Positions 1-5,185 of a DNA stretch of 5,185 bases are shown piece by piece. The stretch spans positions 1 through 5,185 of the forward strand of contig JAKAHL010000167.1 of the NCBI GenBank assembly GCA_021815005.1, written 5' to 3'. This DNA comes from Chloroflexota bacterium (GTDB lineage Bacteria; Chloroflexota; Limnocylindria; Limnocylindrales; CSP1-4). The notes below the pieces were generated by a model, which did no database searches, was not told where the DNA came from, and saw only the letters and a list, made by a program, of their open reading frames with translations. Each line of letters starts with the position of its first letter. Position 1 is the first letter of the stretch. The position numbers and the translations under genes are program-made.

Positions 1-318
1 GCCGGCCTGCGAGAGCGCGAACAGGGCGAACGCGAGCAGCATCTGGCTGGTCTGGGTGGCGATCAGCGTCTTGCGCTTGGGCAGCGCGTCGGCGACGATC
101 CCGCCGAACAGGCCCAGGACCATCACGGGCAGGAACTGCGCCGCCGACAGCAGGCCCAGCATGAACGGGTCGCTGGTGAGCTGGAGCACCAGCCACGCCT
201 GGGCGACGGTCTGCATCCAGGTGCCCACGAGCGAGATCCCCTGGCCCGCGAAGAACAGGCGGTAGTTGCGGTGGGCGAGGGCTCGCGAGCCGTTGCGGAG
301 CGAGACGCGGGCGCTCAC
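1..318 (-). CDS. MFS-type exporter, N-terminal 106 residues (cut by window edge)
   Basis: This is the N-terminal part of a major facilitator superfamily transporter, an inner-membrane proton-coupled carrier. It reads leftward from a GTG at 318 with no stop to position 1. After a short basic N-terminus (RNYRLFFAGQ, residues 17-26), helix 1 spans about 22-46 and contains GTWMQTVAQAWLV. Helix 2 spans about 53-77. The helix 2-3 loop carries the MFS motif A pattern GGIVADALPKRK (about 72-83), and helix 3 begins near 88. The GTWMQ..AQ.WLV pattern is typical of the MFS_3/EntS-like exporter branch, so drug or siderophore export is likely, but the substrate is unknown. The GTG start is supported by GGAG at 330-327, eight bases upstream, and by its GTGA overlap with the merR stop. 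A MerR-controlled efflux pump is the simplest reading. The remaining roughly three quarters of the protein lies outside the window. Confidence 0.9.
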   Translation of the reverse strand, partial: MSARVSLRNGSRALAHRNYRLFFAGQGISLVGTWMQTVAQAWLVLQLTSDPFMLGLLSAAQFLPVMVLGLFGGIVADALPKRKTLIATQTSQMLLAFALFALSQAG

Positions 319-827
319 GGGACCGGCTCCAGCGCCAGTCCGGGCGTCGCGGCGTGCGGGCCGTGGTCCGGGTCCCGCCCGGCCTCGAGGTCGTCGAGGT
401 GCGCCTGGTTATGGGCGCGCCGCTCGCGGGCGTCGGCGAGCATCTCGTCCAGGCGGGAACGCTTCCGCTCGAGCGTCTGGATCTGGCGGTCGATACGGGC
501 GAGGGCGTCCACGAGGGCCGCGCGCTGCTCGGCCACGTCGCCCTGTCGGAAGCGGACGCGATTGCGCGACCGCTCCTGCTCGTCCTCGAGCAGCTGGCCG
601 ATCTCGGCGATCGAGAAGCCCGCGTCCATCCGCAGCGCGGCAATGAAGCGCAGCCGCTCGAGGTCGCCGGCGTCGTAGAGCCGGTAGGCGCCGCCAGAGC
701 GCGCGGCGGGCGCCAGCAGGCCCACCTCCTCGTAGTAGCGAATGGAGCGGGGGGTGAGACCGGTCTCCGCCGACACCTCCTGGATGCGCAGGAGGCGCGG
801 CGGGCCAGGGACGGTCGAGTCGGCCAT
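315..827 (-). CDS. MerR-family transcriptional regulator (short, no effector domain)
   Basis: This 170-residue DNA-binding regulator probably controls its own operon with the MFS exporter. The winged helix-turn-helix occupies about residues 12-80, with the hallmark TPRSIRYYEEVGLLAPAARSG at 25-45, YRLYDAGDLERLRFI at 48-62 and GFSIAEIGQLLE at 70-81. Residues about 96-136 form a charged, Arg/Glu-rich helix that fits the antiparallel dimerisation coiled coil of the family. The C-terminal tail (137-170) is low in complexity, with His139, His143, His155 and His158. There is no cysteine at all, which argues against a MerR/CueR/SoxR-type metal or Fe-S sensor, and there is no GyrI-like ligand domain. 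The inducer is therefore unclear. The ATG at 827 is the only start that keeps the helix-turn-helix. No Shine-Dalgarno precedes it, so the mRNA may be leaderless. The stop overlaps the MFS GTG by four bases. Confidence 0.93.
   Translation of the reverse strand: MADSTVPGPPRLLRIQEVSAETGLTPRSIRYYEEVGLLAPAARSGGAYRLYDAGDLERLRFIAALRMDAGFSIAEIGQLLEDEQERSRNRVRFRQGDVAEQRAALVDALARIDRQIQTLERKRSRLDEMLADARERRAHNQAHLDDLEAGRDPDHGPHAATPGLALEPVP
327..330 (-). promoter_or_regulatory. Shine-Dalgarno for the MFS gene
   Basis: On the minus strand GGAG lies inside the 3' end of merR, eight bases before the GTG at 318. It supports that start and suggests that the two genes are co-translated from one mRNA. Confidence 0.65.
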
Positions 828-839
828 GGCGCTAACAGT

Positions 840-870
840 AACTTAACCTTCACGCGAACGTGAAGGTTGC
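840..870 (-). promoter_or_regulatory. Candidate MerR-type promoter for merR-MFS
   Basis: On the minus strand GCAACC (870-865) and TAAGTT (845-840) flank the dyad with a 19-base spacer, the over-long spacing that MerR regulators correct by twisting the DNA. Both hexamers match consensus poorly, so the call rests mainly on geometry. A start about seven bases after the -10 would leave only a few bases before the ATG at 827, consistent with a leaderless or nearly leaderless mRNA. Confidence 0.4.
845..868. promoter_or_regulatory. Probable MerR operator (24-bp dyad)
   Basis: The arm AACCTTCACG (845-854) and its exact reverse complement CGTGAAGGTT (859-868) flank a four-base centre CGAA. The site begins 17 bases upstream of the regulator's start codon. 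Size, symmetry and placement match operators of MerR-family regulators, which lie between -35 and -10 of the promoter they control. It is most likely the autoregulatory site of the adjacent regulator. Binding itself is inference. Confidence 0.75.
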
Positions 871-916
871 GTCGGGCTGCCCGCGGGGCGACGTGCGACC
901 GGCGTGGAAGGGTGCC

Positions 917-936
917 CGCGCCCGGGCCCGGGCGCG
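917..936. repeat. Perfect 20-bp GC-only palindrome upstream of hisS
   Basis: The arm CGCGCCCGGG is followed directly by its reverse complement, with every one of the ten pairs matching and no A or T. It lies between the MerR dyad and the hisS promoter box, about 29 bases upstream of that box. It is not followed by a T-tract and no rightward gene ends before it, so it is not an evident terminator for a gene in this window. It could be a protein-binding site, a hairpin, or a by-product of extreme GC content. Confidence 0.6.
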
Positions 937-961
937 CCGCGAGCCGATGCGGCCCCCCAGG

Positions 962-971
962 CCGGTACACT
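962..971 (+). promoter_or_regulatory. Candidate extended -10 box of hisS
   Basis: CCGGTACACT contains TACACT (966-971), which matches TATAAT at four of six positions including the key first, second and last bases. It ends eight bases before the hisS ATG, so transcription would begin at or next to the start codon. No good -35 hexamer lies 16-18 bases upstream. The same CCGGTAC core recurs in front of aspS. Confidence 0.5.
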
Positions 972-979
972 CAGCGCCA

Positions 980-2266
980 ATGCCGACCTACCGCGCCCCC
1001 CGGGGCACCCGCGACCTCCTCCCCGACGATCGCGCCGTGTTCGACCGCCTCACGCGCCTGGCGACGGACCTGACGGAGCGCTACGGCTACCGGCCCATCG
1101 AGACGCCGCTGTTCGAGCAGACCGCCGTCTTCGAGCGCGGCATCGGCGAGGTCACCGACGTCGTCGAGAAGGAGCTGTTCCGCCTCGCGCCGCGCACGGA
1201 CGAGGCCGAGGCGTGGGCGCTTCGCCCCGAGCCGACCGCGGGCATCGTCCGGGCCTACGTCCAGCACGGCATGCAGACCTGGCCGCAGCCGGTGAAGCTG
1301 ACGACCACCGGCCCGATGTTCCGCTACGACCGCCCGCAGGCCGGCCGCTACCGTCAGTTCTGGCAGTTCGACGTGGAGGCGATCGGCGATCCCGGCCCCG
1401 CGATCGACGCCGAGGTCATCGAGCTGGGCCACCGCTTCTACGCCGAGGCGGGCGTGGGGGGCGTCGAGGTCCTGGTCAACTCGATCGGCGATCCCGTCTG
1501 CCGGCCGGCGTACATGGCCACGCTGACGGCCTATTACCGCGGCCACCTCGCGGAGCTCCCGGCCACGGAGCGGGACCGGCTGGAGCGGAACGTCCTGCGG
1601 CTGCTGGACTCCAAGGACCCCGACATGGCTGCCCTCAACGCAGCCGCGCCGCGGATCACCGACCATCTGTGCGAGGCGTGCGCGGCCCATTTCGACAGCG
1701 TCAGGGCGCACCTGACCGCGCTCGGCGTCCCGTTCCGCGTGGAGCCGGGCCTGGTCCGCGGCCTGGACTACTACACGCGCACCGCGTTCGAGTTCTACGT
1801 CGGCGGGCGCGAGGGCCAGCAGCAGGCGCTGGGCGGCGGCGGCCGGTACGACGGCCTCGTCGCGCTGCTGGGCGGCAAGCCCACGCCCGGCATCGGCTTC
1901 GGGCTCGGCCTGGACCGCGTGGCGCTCGTCCTCGCCGAGCAGGGCCACGCGCCGACGGCCCTGACGGCGCCGCTGGCGGTGGTCGTGGGCGCCGATCCGG
2001 ACGACACCGTGGGGCGCCTGGTGGTGGCGTCGCGCCTGCGCGCCGAGCGCCTGCGCGTCCGCGCGGACCTCGCCCGCCGCAAGCTCGGTCGCCAGCTGGA
2101 GGCCGCCAGCAAGGACGGCGCCCACTTCGCGGTGATCCTCGGCGACGAGCTGGCCGACGGACACGTCCAGGTTCGCGACCTCCAGGCCGGCAGCCAGCGC
2201 CTCGTCCCCGTCGAGGACCTGGCCCGCGAGCTCGCCCGCGCGGAGTCGACGCACCGCCACGGCTGA
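980..2266 (+). CDS. hisS: Histidyl-tRNA synthetase
   Basis: This 428-residue class II synthetase attaches histidine to tRNA-His in the cytoplasm, using ATP; the length is normal for bacterial HisRS. Visible landmarks in order are the N-terminal RAPRGTRDLLP (5-15); motif 1 around ETPLFEQTAVFERGIGE (41-57); LRPEPTAG (81-88); motif 2 GPMFRYDRPQAGRYRQFWQFDVEAIG (111-136), with its catalytic Arg115; the CEAC..HF insertion segment (231-238); the HisRS signature LVRGLDYYTRTAFEFYV (258-274), with Arg260 matching the catalytic Arg259 of E. coli; and motif 3 ALGGGGRYDGLV followed by GIGFGLGLDRVAL (283-316). Residues about 331-428 are the anticodon-binding domain. The ATG at 980 matches the family N-terminus. 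An in-frame GTG at 860 would add 40 unrelated, Arg/Pro-rich residues and overlap the MerR dyad. LRPEPTA has Pro where E. coli has Gly. No Shine-Dalgarno precedes the ATG, suggesting leaderless translation. Confidence 0.97.
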   Translation: MPTYRAPRGTRDLLPDDRAVFDRLTRLATDLTERYGYRPIETPLFEQTAVFERGIGEVTDVVEKELFRLAPRTDEAEAWALRPEPTAGIVRAYVQHGMQTWPQPVKLTTTGPMFRYDRPQAGRYRQFWQFDVEAIGDPGPAIDAEVIELGHRFYAEAGVGGVEVLVNSIGDPVCRPAYMATLTAYYRGHLAELPATERDRLERNVLRLLDSKDPDMAALNAAAPRITDHLCEACAAHFDSVRAHLTALGVPFRVEPGLVRGLDYYTRTAFEFYVGGREGQQQALGGGGRYDGLVALLGGKPTPGIGFGLGLDRVALVLAEQGHAPTALTAPLAVVVGADPDDTVGRLVVASRLRAERLRVRADLARRKLGRQLEAASKDGAHFAVILGDELADGHVQVRDLQAGSQRLVPVEDLARELARAESTHRHG

Positions 2267-2343
2267 GTGCCGCCGGGCCCGCGCCCCCGCCCCGGGGCCG
2301 GCTCGGGCTGCATCCTGGCGGCCGGCGGGGCTTGACCCGGCCT

Positions 2344-2353
2344 CCGGTACGAT
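2344..2353 (+). promoter_or_regulatory. Candidate extended -10 box in the hisS-aspS gap
   Basis: CCGGTACGAT repeats the CCGGTAC core seen before hisS, and TACGAT matches TATAAT at four of six positions. A start about seven bases downstream would give aspS a leader of roughly 28 bases that includes the GGGAG. TTGACC at 2332-2337 is only ten bases upstream of it, too close to act as its -35. Read-through from hisS is also possible, since no terminator is evident in the 121-base gap. Confidence 0.4.
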
Positions 2354-2376
2354 GGCGCGCAGTCACCACCGCACCC

Positions 2377-2381
2377 GGGAG
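2377..2381 (+). promoter_or_regulatory. Shine-Dalgarno that decides the aspS start
   Basis: GGGAG sits six bases before the GTG at 2388. The in-frame ATG at 2352 has no such site and overlaps the -10-like box, so this element favours the GTG. Confidence 0.6.
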
Positions 2382-2387
2382 CCCTCC

Positions 2388-4241
2388 GTGTCCGCCGATT
2401 CCGCGCCGCTCGCAACGCCCTACCGCACCCACACCTGCGGGCAGCTCCGCGCGGACGACGACGGCGCCAACGCGAAGCTCGCGGGCTGGGTTCACCGCCG
2501 CCGGGACTACGGCAAGCTCGTGTTCATCGACCTGCGCGACCGCCACGGCATCACCCAGGTGGTGATCGACGCGGCCGACGCGCCGGAGGCCCACGAGGTC
2601 GCCACCCGGCTGCGGTCCGAGTTCGTCGTGGCGTTCGAGGGCGTGGTCGCCAGGCGCCAGCCGGGGACGGAGAACGCGAAGCTCGCCACGGGCGACGTCG
2701 AGCTCCAGGCGCGCCGGGTCACGATTCTCAACGAGGCCAAGACGCCGCCGTTCTACATCAACGACCCGGACGCGACGATCGACGAGAGCCTGCGCCTGCG
2801 CTACCGCTACCTCGACATCCGCCGCGAGGCGATGGCTCGGCGCCTGCTGCTCCGCAGCCGTCTCGTCCAGGCCATCCGCGAGGCCCACCACGCCCACGGC
2901 TTCGTCGAGGTGGAGACGCCCAACCTGATCAAGTCCACGCCTGAGGGCGCCCGGGACTTCATCGTCCCCAGCCGCCTCCAGCCGGGCACGGTCTACGCCC
3001 TCCCGCAGAGCCCCCAGCAGCTCAAGCAGCTGCTGATGGTGGCCGGCGTGGACCGGTACTTCCAGATCGCGCGCTGCTTCCGGGACGAGGACCTGCGCGG
3101 CGACCGGCAGCCCGAGTTCACGCAGCTCGACCTTGAGATGAGCTTCGTGGACGAGGACACCGTCCGCGCGTTCATCGAGCAGATGGTGATCGAGGTCACC
3201 CGGGCCACGACCCCGGAGCGCCCGATCCGCGAGATCCCGTTCCCGGTCTTCGAGTACGACGAGGCGATGGAGCGGTTCGGCGTGGACAAGCCGGACCTGC
3301 GCTTCGGCGTGGAGCTGTTCGACCTGGCCCCGGCTCTGGGCGCGGTGTCGGGCTTCCGCGTCTTCGACGAGACCCTCGCGGCCGGCGGTCGGGTGAAGGG
3401 CATCACGGCCCCCGGCATGGGCGGCGTGTCCCGGCGCGAGATCGACGAGCTGACGGAGATGGCCAAGCGCTTTGGCGCCCGGGGGCTGGTGCACCTGTCC
3501 GTCCAGCCCGGCGGCGATCTCCACGGGCCGATCGCCAAGTTCCTCTCGGCCGAGACGCAGGCCGCGGTGCGCGTCGCCGCCGGCGCCAGCGAGGGGGACC
3601 TGATCCTCGTCGTCGCCGACAGGCAGGACACGACCAACGATGTCCTGGGCCGGTTGCGCAACGAGATCGCCGCCCGCCTCGGCCTCGCCGACCCCAACGA
3701 GCTGGCCTACTGCTGGGTCCACCACTTCCCGATGTACCAGTGGGACGCGGAGCACGGCCGCTGGGACGCCACGCACAACCCGTTCAGCGGCGTGGTCCCG
3801 GAGGACGAGCCCCTGCTGACCACGACGTCGGGCGACCTGGACGTGCGCGACCCGGGCGATCCGGCGGGCCGCGCCAAGGCGATGCAGTACGACGTGGCGC
3901 TCAACGGCTGGGAGCTGGGCGGCGGGTCGGTCCGCATCTGGGACCCCAAGCTGCTCGCCCGAAGCTTCAACCTGCAGGGCTACACCCTCGAGCAGATGCG
4001 CGAGCGCTTCGGGGCCATCCTCGAGGCGTTCGAGTACGGCGCCCCGCCCCACGGCGGCATCGCGCTGGGCGTGGACCGCTGGGCTGCGCTGCTCAGCTAC
4101 CAGACGAACATCCGCGAGGTGATGGCCTTCCCGAAGACCCAGTCCGGATCCGACCTGATGCTCGAGGCGCCCTCCGCGCCGGACGCGGAGCAGTACCAGG
4201 AGCTCGGCCTGCGCTTCGTCGGCGTCCCGGAGAAGCGCTGA
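2388..4241 (+). CDS. aspS: Aspartyl-tRNA synthetase, bacterial type
   Basis: This class II synthetase charges tRNA-Asp with aspartate in the cytoplasm. From GTG 2388 it has 617 residues, slightly above the roughly 590 of E. coli. An N-terminal OB-fold anticodon-binding domain (about 18-110) carries CGQLRA and GWVHRRRDYGKLVFIDLRDR. The catalytic core has KYRYLD-like RYRYLDIRR (138-146), motif 1 GFVEVETPNL (171-180), STPEGARDF (183-191), QSPQ (207-210), motif 2 FRDEDLRGDRQPEFTQLD (231-248) and motif 3 GIALGVDRW (557-565), with the ATP-binding Arg564. A GAD insertion domain, a mark of the bacterial type, lies at about 293-403. FPKTQSGSDLMLEAPS near the end is typical. The ATG at 2352 would add 12 unconserved residues; GGGAG before GTG 2388 favours the shorter form. 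Oddities are Tyr41 in the RRRD-x specificity loop and THNPF (462-466) where E. coli has MHHPF. Whether it also makes Asp-tRNA-Asn cannot be decided here. Confidence 0.96.
   Translation: MSADSAPLATPYRTHTCGQLRADDDGANAKLAGWVHRRRDYGKLVFIDLRDRHGITQVVIDAADAPEAHEVATRLRSEFVVAFEGVVARRQPGTENAKLATGDVELQARRVTILNEAKTPPFYINDPDATIDESLRLRYRYLDIRREAMARRLLLRSRLVQAIREAHHAHGFVEVETPNLIKSTPEGARDFIVPSRLQPGTVYALPQSPQQLKQLLMVAGVDRYFQIARCFRDEDLRGDRQPEFTQLDLEMSFVDEDTVRAFIEQMVIEVTRATTPERPIREIPFPVFEYDEAMERFGVDKPDLRFGVELFDLAPALGAVSGFRVFDETLAAGGRVKGITAPGMGGVSRREIDELTEMAKRFGARGLVHLSVQPGGDLHGPIAKFLSAETQAAVRVAAGASEGDLILVVADRQDTTNDVLGRLRNEIAARLGLADPNELAYCWVHHFPMYQWDAEHGRWDATHNPFSGVVPEDEPLLTTTSGDLDVRDPGDPAGRAKAMQYDVALNGWELGGGSVRIWDPKLLARSFNLQGYTLEQMRERFGAILEAFEYGAPPHGGIALGVDRWAALLSYQTNIREVMAFPKTQSGSDLMLEAPSAPDAEQYQELGLRFVGVPEKR
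4229..4232 (+). promoter_or_regulatory. Shine-Dalgarno before the CTG start of the EamA gene
   Basis: GGAG (extended as GGAGA) lies in the last codons of aspS, five bases before CTG at 4238. This is ideal spacing for initiation at the CTG that overlaps the aspS TGA, and no ATG, GTG or TTG is in frame nearby. Confidence 0.55.
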
Positions 4242-5161
4242 CCGCCTTCGCGCCGATCGCCGCCCTCGGGGCGCGACCCCGCACGGCGGCCGTCCTGGGC
4301 GCGCTCGCGATCGCGTTCTCGGGGATCTTCTACCGCTGGTCGGGCGTGTCCCCGGCCACCGGCGTCGTCTTCCGCTGCCTGTTCGGCCTGCCGATCCTCG
4401 TGCTCGTGGCGCGCGGTGAGAACGCGACGCGCGGGCCTATGAGCCGACGCACCGTCCTCGTGTCGGCCCTGGCCGGCGTGTTCTTCGCGGTGGACCTGAC
4501 CACGTTCCACGCGGTCGTGGACCTCATGGGAGCCGGGCTGGCCACCATGATGGGGAACCTCCAGGTGGTGCTGGTCGCGCTCGCGGCCTGGGTGTTCCTG
4601 GGCGAGCGCCCCCGTCGCCAGGTGTTCCTCGCGATCCCCGTGATGCTCGTGGGCGTGGTGCTCATCTCGGGCATCGTCGGGGCGGGCGCTTACGGGGCCG
4701 ACCCGCGCGCCGGCGCCGCGATCGGCGCGGCCACCGCCGTCTCCTACGCGGGCTACCTGCTGGTCATCCGCCAGGCCAGCCCCGACCACCGGCCGGCGGG
4801 CCCGGTGGCGATCGCGACGGCGGTGACAGGCGTGCTCGCAGCGCTGTTCGGCGTGGCGGTCGGCACCCTAGACCTGACGCCGGGGTGGCCGGCCCTCGGC
4901 GCTCTCCTCGCCTACGGCGTCATCTCGCAGTCCATCGGCTACGTGGCGATCCAAGCCGCGCTGCCTCGCCTGCCGGCCGCGATCTCGTCCGCGCTGCTGC
5001 TGGTCCAGCCGGTCGCGACGCTGCTCCTCGGCGTGGTCCTGCTCGGCGAGGATCCGTCCGGCGAGCAGTTCCTCGGGGTGGCGCTGGTGGTGGGCGGCAT
5101 CGCCCTCGCCACGGGGGCCGCCGGACGCCTCGCCGCGGCAGCCGGCCTCCGCGAGCGGTAG
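4238..5161 (+). CDS. EamA/DMT-family transporter, probable CTG start
   Basis: This inner-membrane transporter of the drug/metabolite superfamily has 307 residues and about ten helices in two EamA repeats. Approximate helices are 17-34, 38-58, 72-94, 97-121, 128-147, 158-177, 188-209, 216-236, 246-269 and 275-295. Repeat 1 ends in GLATMMGNLQVVLVALAAWVFLGERP (100-125). Repeat 2 has the matching PAAISSALLLVQPVATLLLGVVLLGEDP (246-273) and then GVALVVGGIAL. This LxxxxPV...LLGE pattern is the EamA hallmark. Family members export or import small metabolites such as amino acids, but the substrate here is not predictable. The start is unusual: from 4142 to 4346 the frame has no ATG, GTG or TTG. GTG 4346 would delete helix 1, whereas CTG 4238 gives a full ten-helix protein, overlaps the aspS stop as CTGA and has GGAG upstream. 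It is probably translationally coupled to aspS. The gene call is firm; the exact start is less so. Confidence 0.9.
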   Translation: MTAFAPIAALGARPRTAAVLGALAIAFSGIFYRWSGVSPATGVVFRCLFGLPILVLVARGENATRGPMSRRTVLVSALAGVFFAVDLTTFHAVVDLMGAGLATMMGNLQVVLVALAAWVFLGERPRRQVFLAIPVMLVGVVLISGIVGAGAYGADPRAGAAIGAATAVSYAGYLLVIRQASPDHRPAGPVAIATAVTGVLAALFGVAVGTLDLTPGWPALGALLAYGVISQSIGYVAIQAALPRLPAAISSALLLVQPVATLLLGVVLLGEDPSGEQFLGVALVVGGIALATGAAGRLAAAAGLRER

Positions 5162-5185
5162 CGGCACGAGGCCCGCGCGCCGGCC

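Noticed and set aside
354..863. Plus-strand open frames opposite merR
   Set aside because: The minus-strand MerR protein has clear helix-turn-helix motifs. The plus-strand frames are its complement.
860..979. In-frame upstream extension of hisS from GTG 860
   Set aside because: The added 40 residues are Arg/Pro-rich and unlike any HisRS N-terminus. The GTG is part of the MerR dyad, and the ATG at 980 fits the family start exactly.
971..2260. 429-residue open frame on the minus strand opposite hisS
   Set aside because: It is a shadow of hisS in high-GC DNA, where antisense stops are rare. It shows no recognisable motif, while hisS has all class II signatures.
2332..2337. TTGACC as a -35 box for aspS
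   Set aside because: It is only ten bases from TACGAT at 2348, far short of the usual 16-18, and no -10 lies at proper distance downstream of it.
2267..2343. Terminator or T-box leader between hisS and aspS
   Set aside because: The gap holds short GC inverted repeats such as GCCCCGGGGC at 2289-2298, but no T-tract follows. It is too short and lacks the specifier and antiterminator features of a T-box.
904..2565. 553-residue plus-strand frame overlapping hisS and the start of aspS
   Set aside because: It is Arg/Pro/Gly-rich out-of-frame translation of hisS and runs through the intergenic region without motifs.
1701..4052. 783-residue open frame on the minus strand opposite aspS and the end of hisS
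   Set aside because: Its length comes from codon bias. The sequence is low-complexity Arg/Val/Ala-rich, spans two genes and has no domain pattern.
5162..5185. Terminator after the EamA gene
   Set aside because: Only 24 bases remain. They are GC-rich with no clear stem plus T-tract, so nothing can be called.

Overview
This is a very GC-rich bacterial window. Third codon positions are almost all G or C, which is why long open frames appear on both strands. It carries ordinary chromosomal genes and no mobile element, RNA gene or CRISPR array that I can support. The bacterial-type AspRS with a GAD insertion, the adjacent hisS-aspS pair and the base composition fit a high-GC lineage such as Thermoleophilia-like Actinomycetota or a high-GC Chloroflexota. 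That placement is inference; no marker here settles it.

Layout. Positions 1-827 read leftward: a short MerR-family regulator (827 to 315) is followed with a 4-base overlap (GTGA) by the N-terminal 106 residues of an MFS exporter that runs off the left edge. A near-perfect 24-bp dyad (845-868) sits just upstream of the regulator, placed as in MerR-type promoters. Together they look like a self-regulated, inducible efflux operon with an unknown inducer. Positions 869-979 form the divergent intergenic region. It holds a perfect 20-bp GC-only palindrome (917-936) and a -10-like box that ends 8 bases before the hisS ATG.

Positions 980-5161 read rightward: hisS (histidyl-tRNA synthetase), a 121-base gap with a second -10-like box and a Shine-Dalgarno sequence, aspS (aspartyl-tRNA synthetase), then a ten-helix EamA/DMT transporter. 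The transporter has no ATG, GTG or TTG at a sensible place. Its best start is a CTG overlapping the aspS stop codon (CTGA), preceded by GGAG at good spacing, so it is probably translationally coupled to aspS. HisS and AspS charge tRNAs for protein synthesis; the transporter's substrate cannot be read from sequence.

No exotic system was found. The points most worth checking are the CTG start, the likely leaderless starts of hisS and merR beside Shine-Dalgarno-led starts elsewhere, the MerR dyad, the GC palindrome, and a few active-site or specificity variants in the two synthetases.
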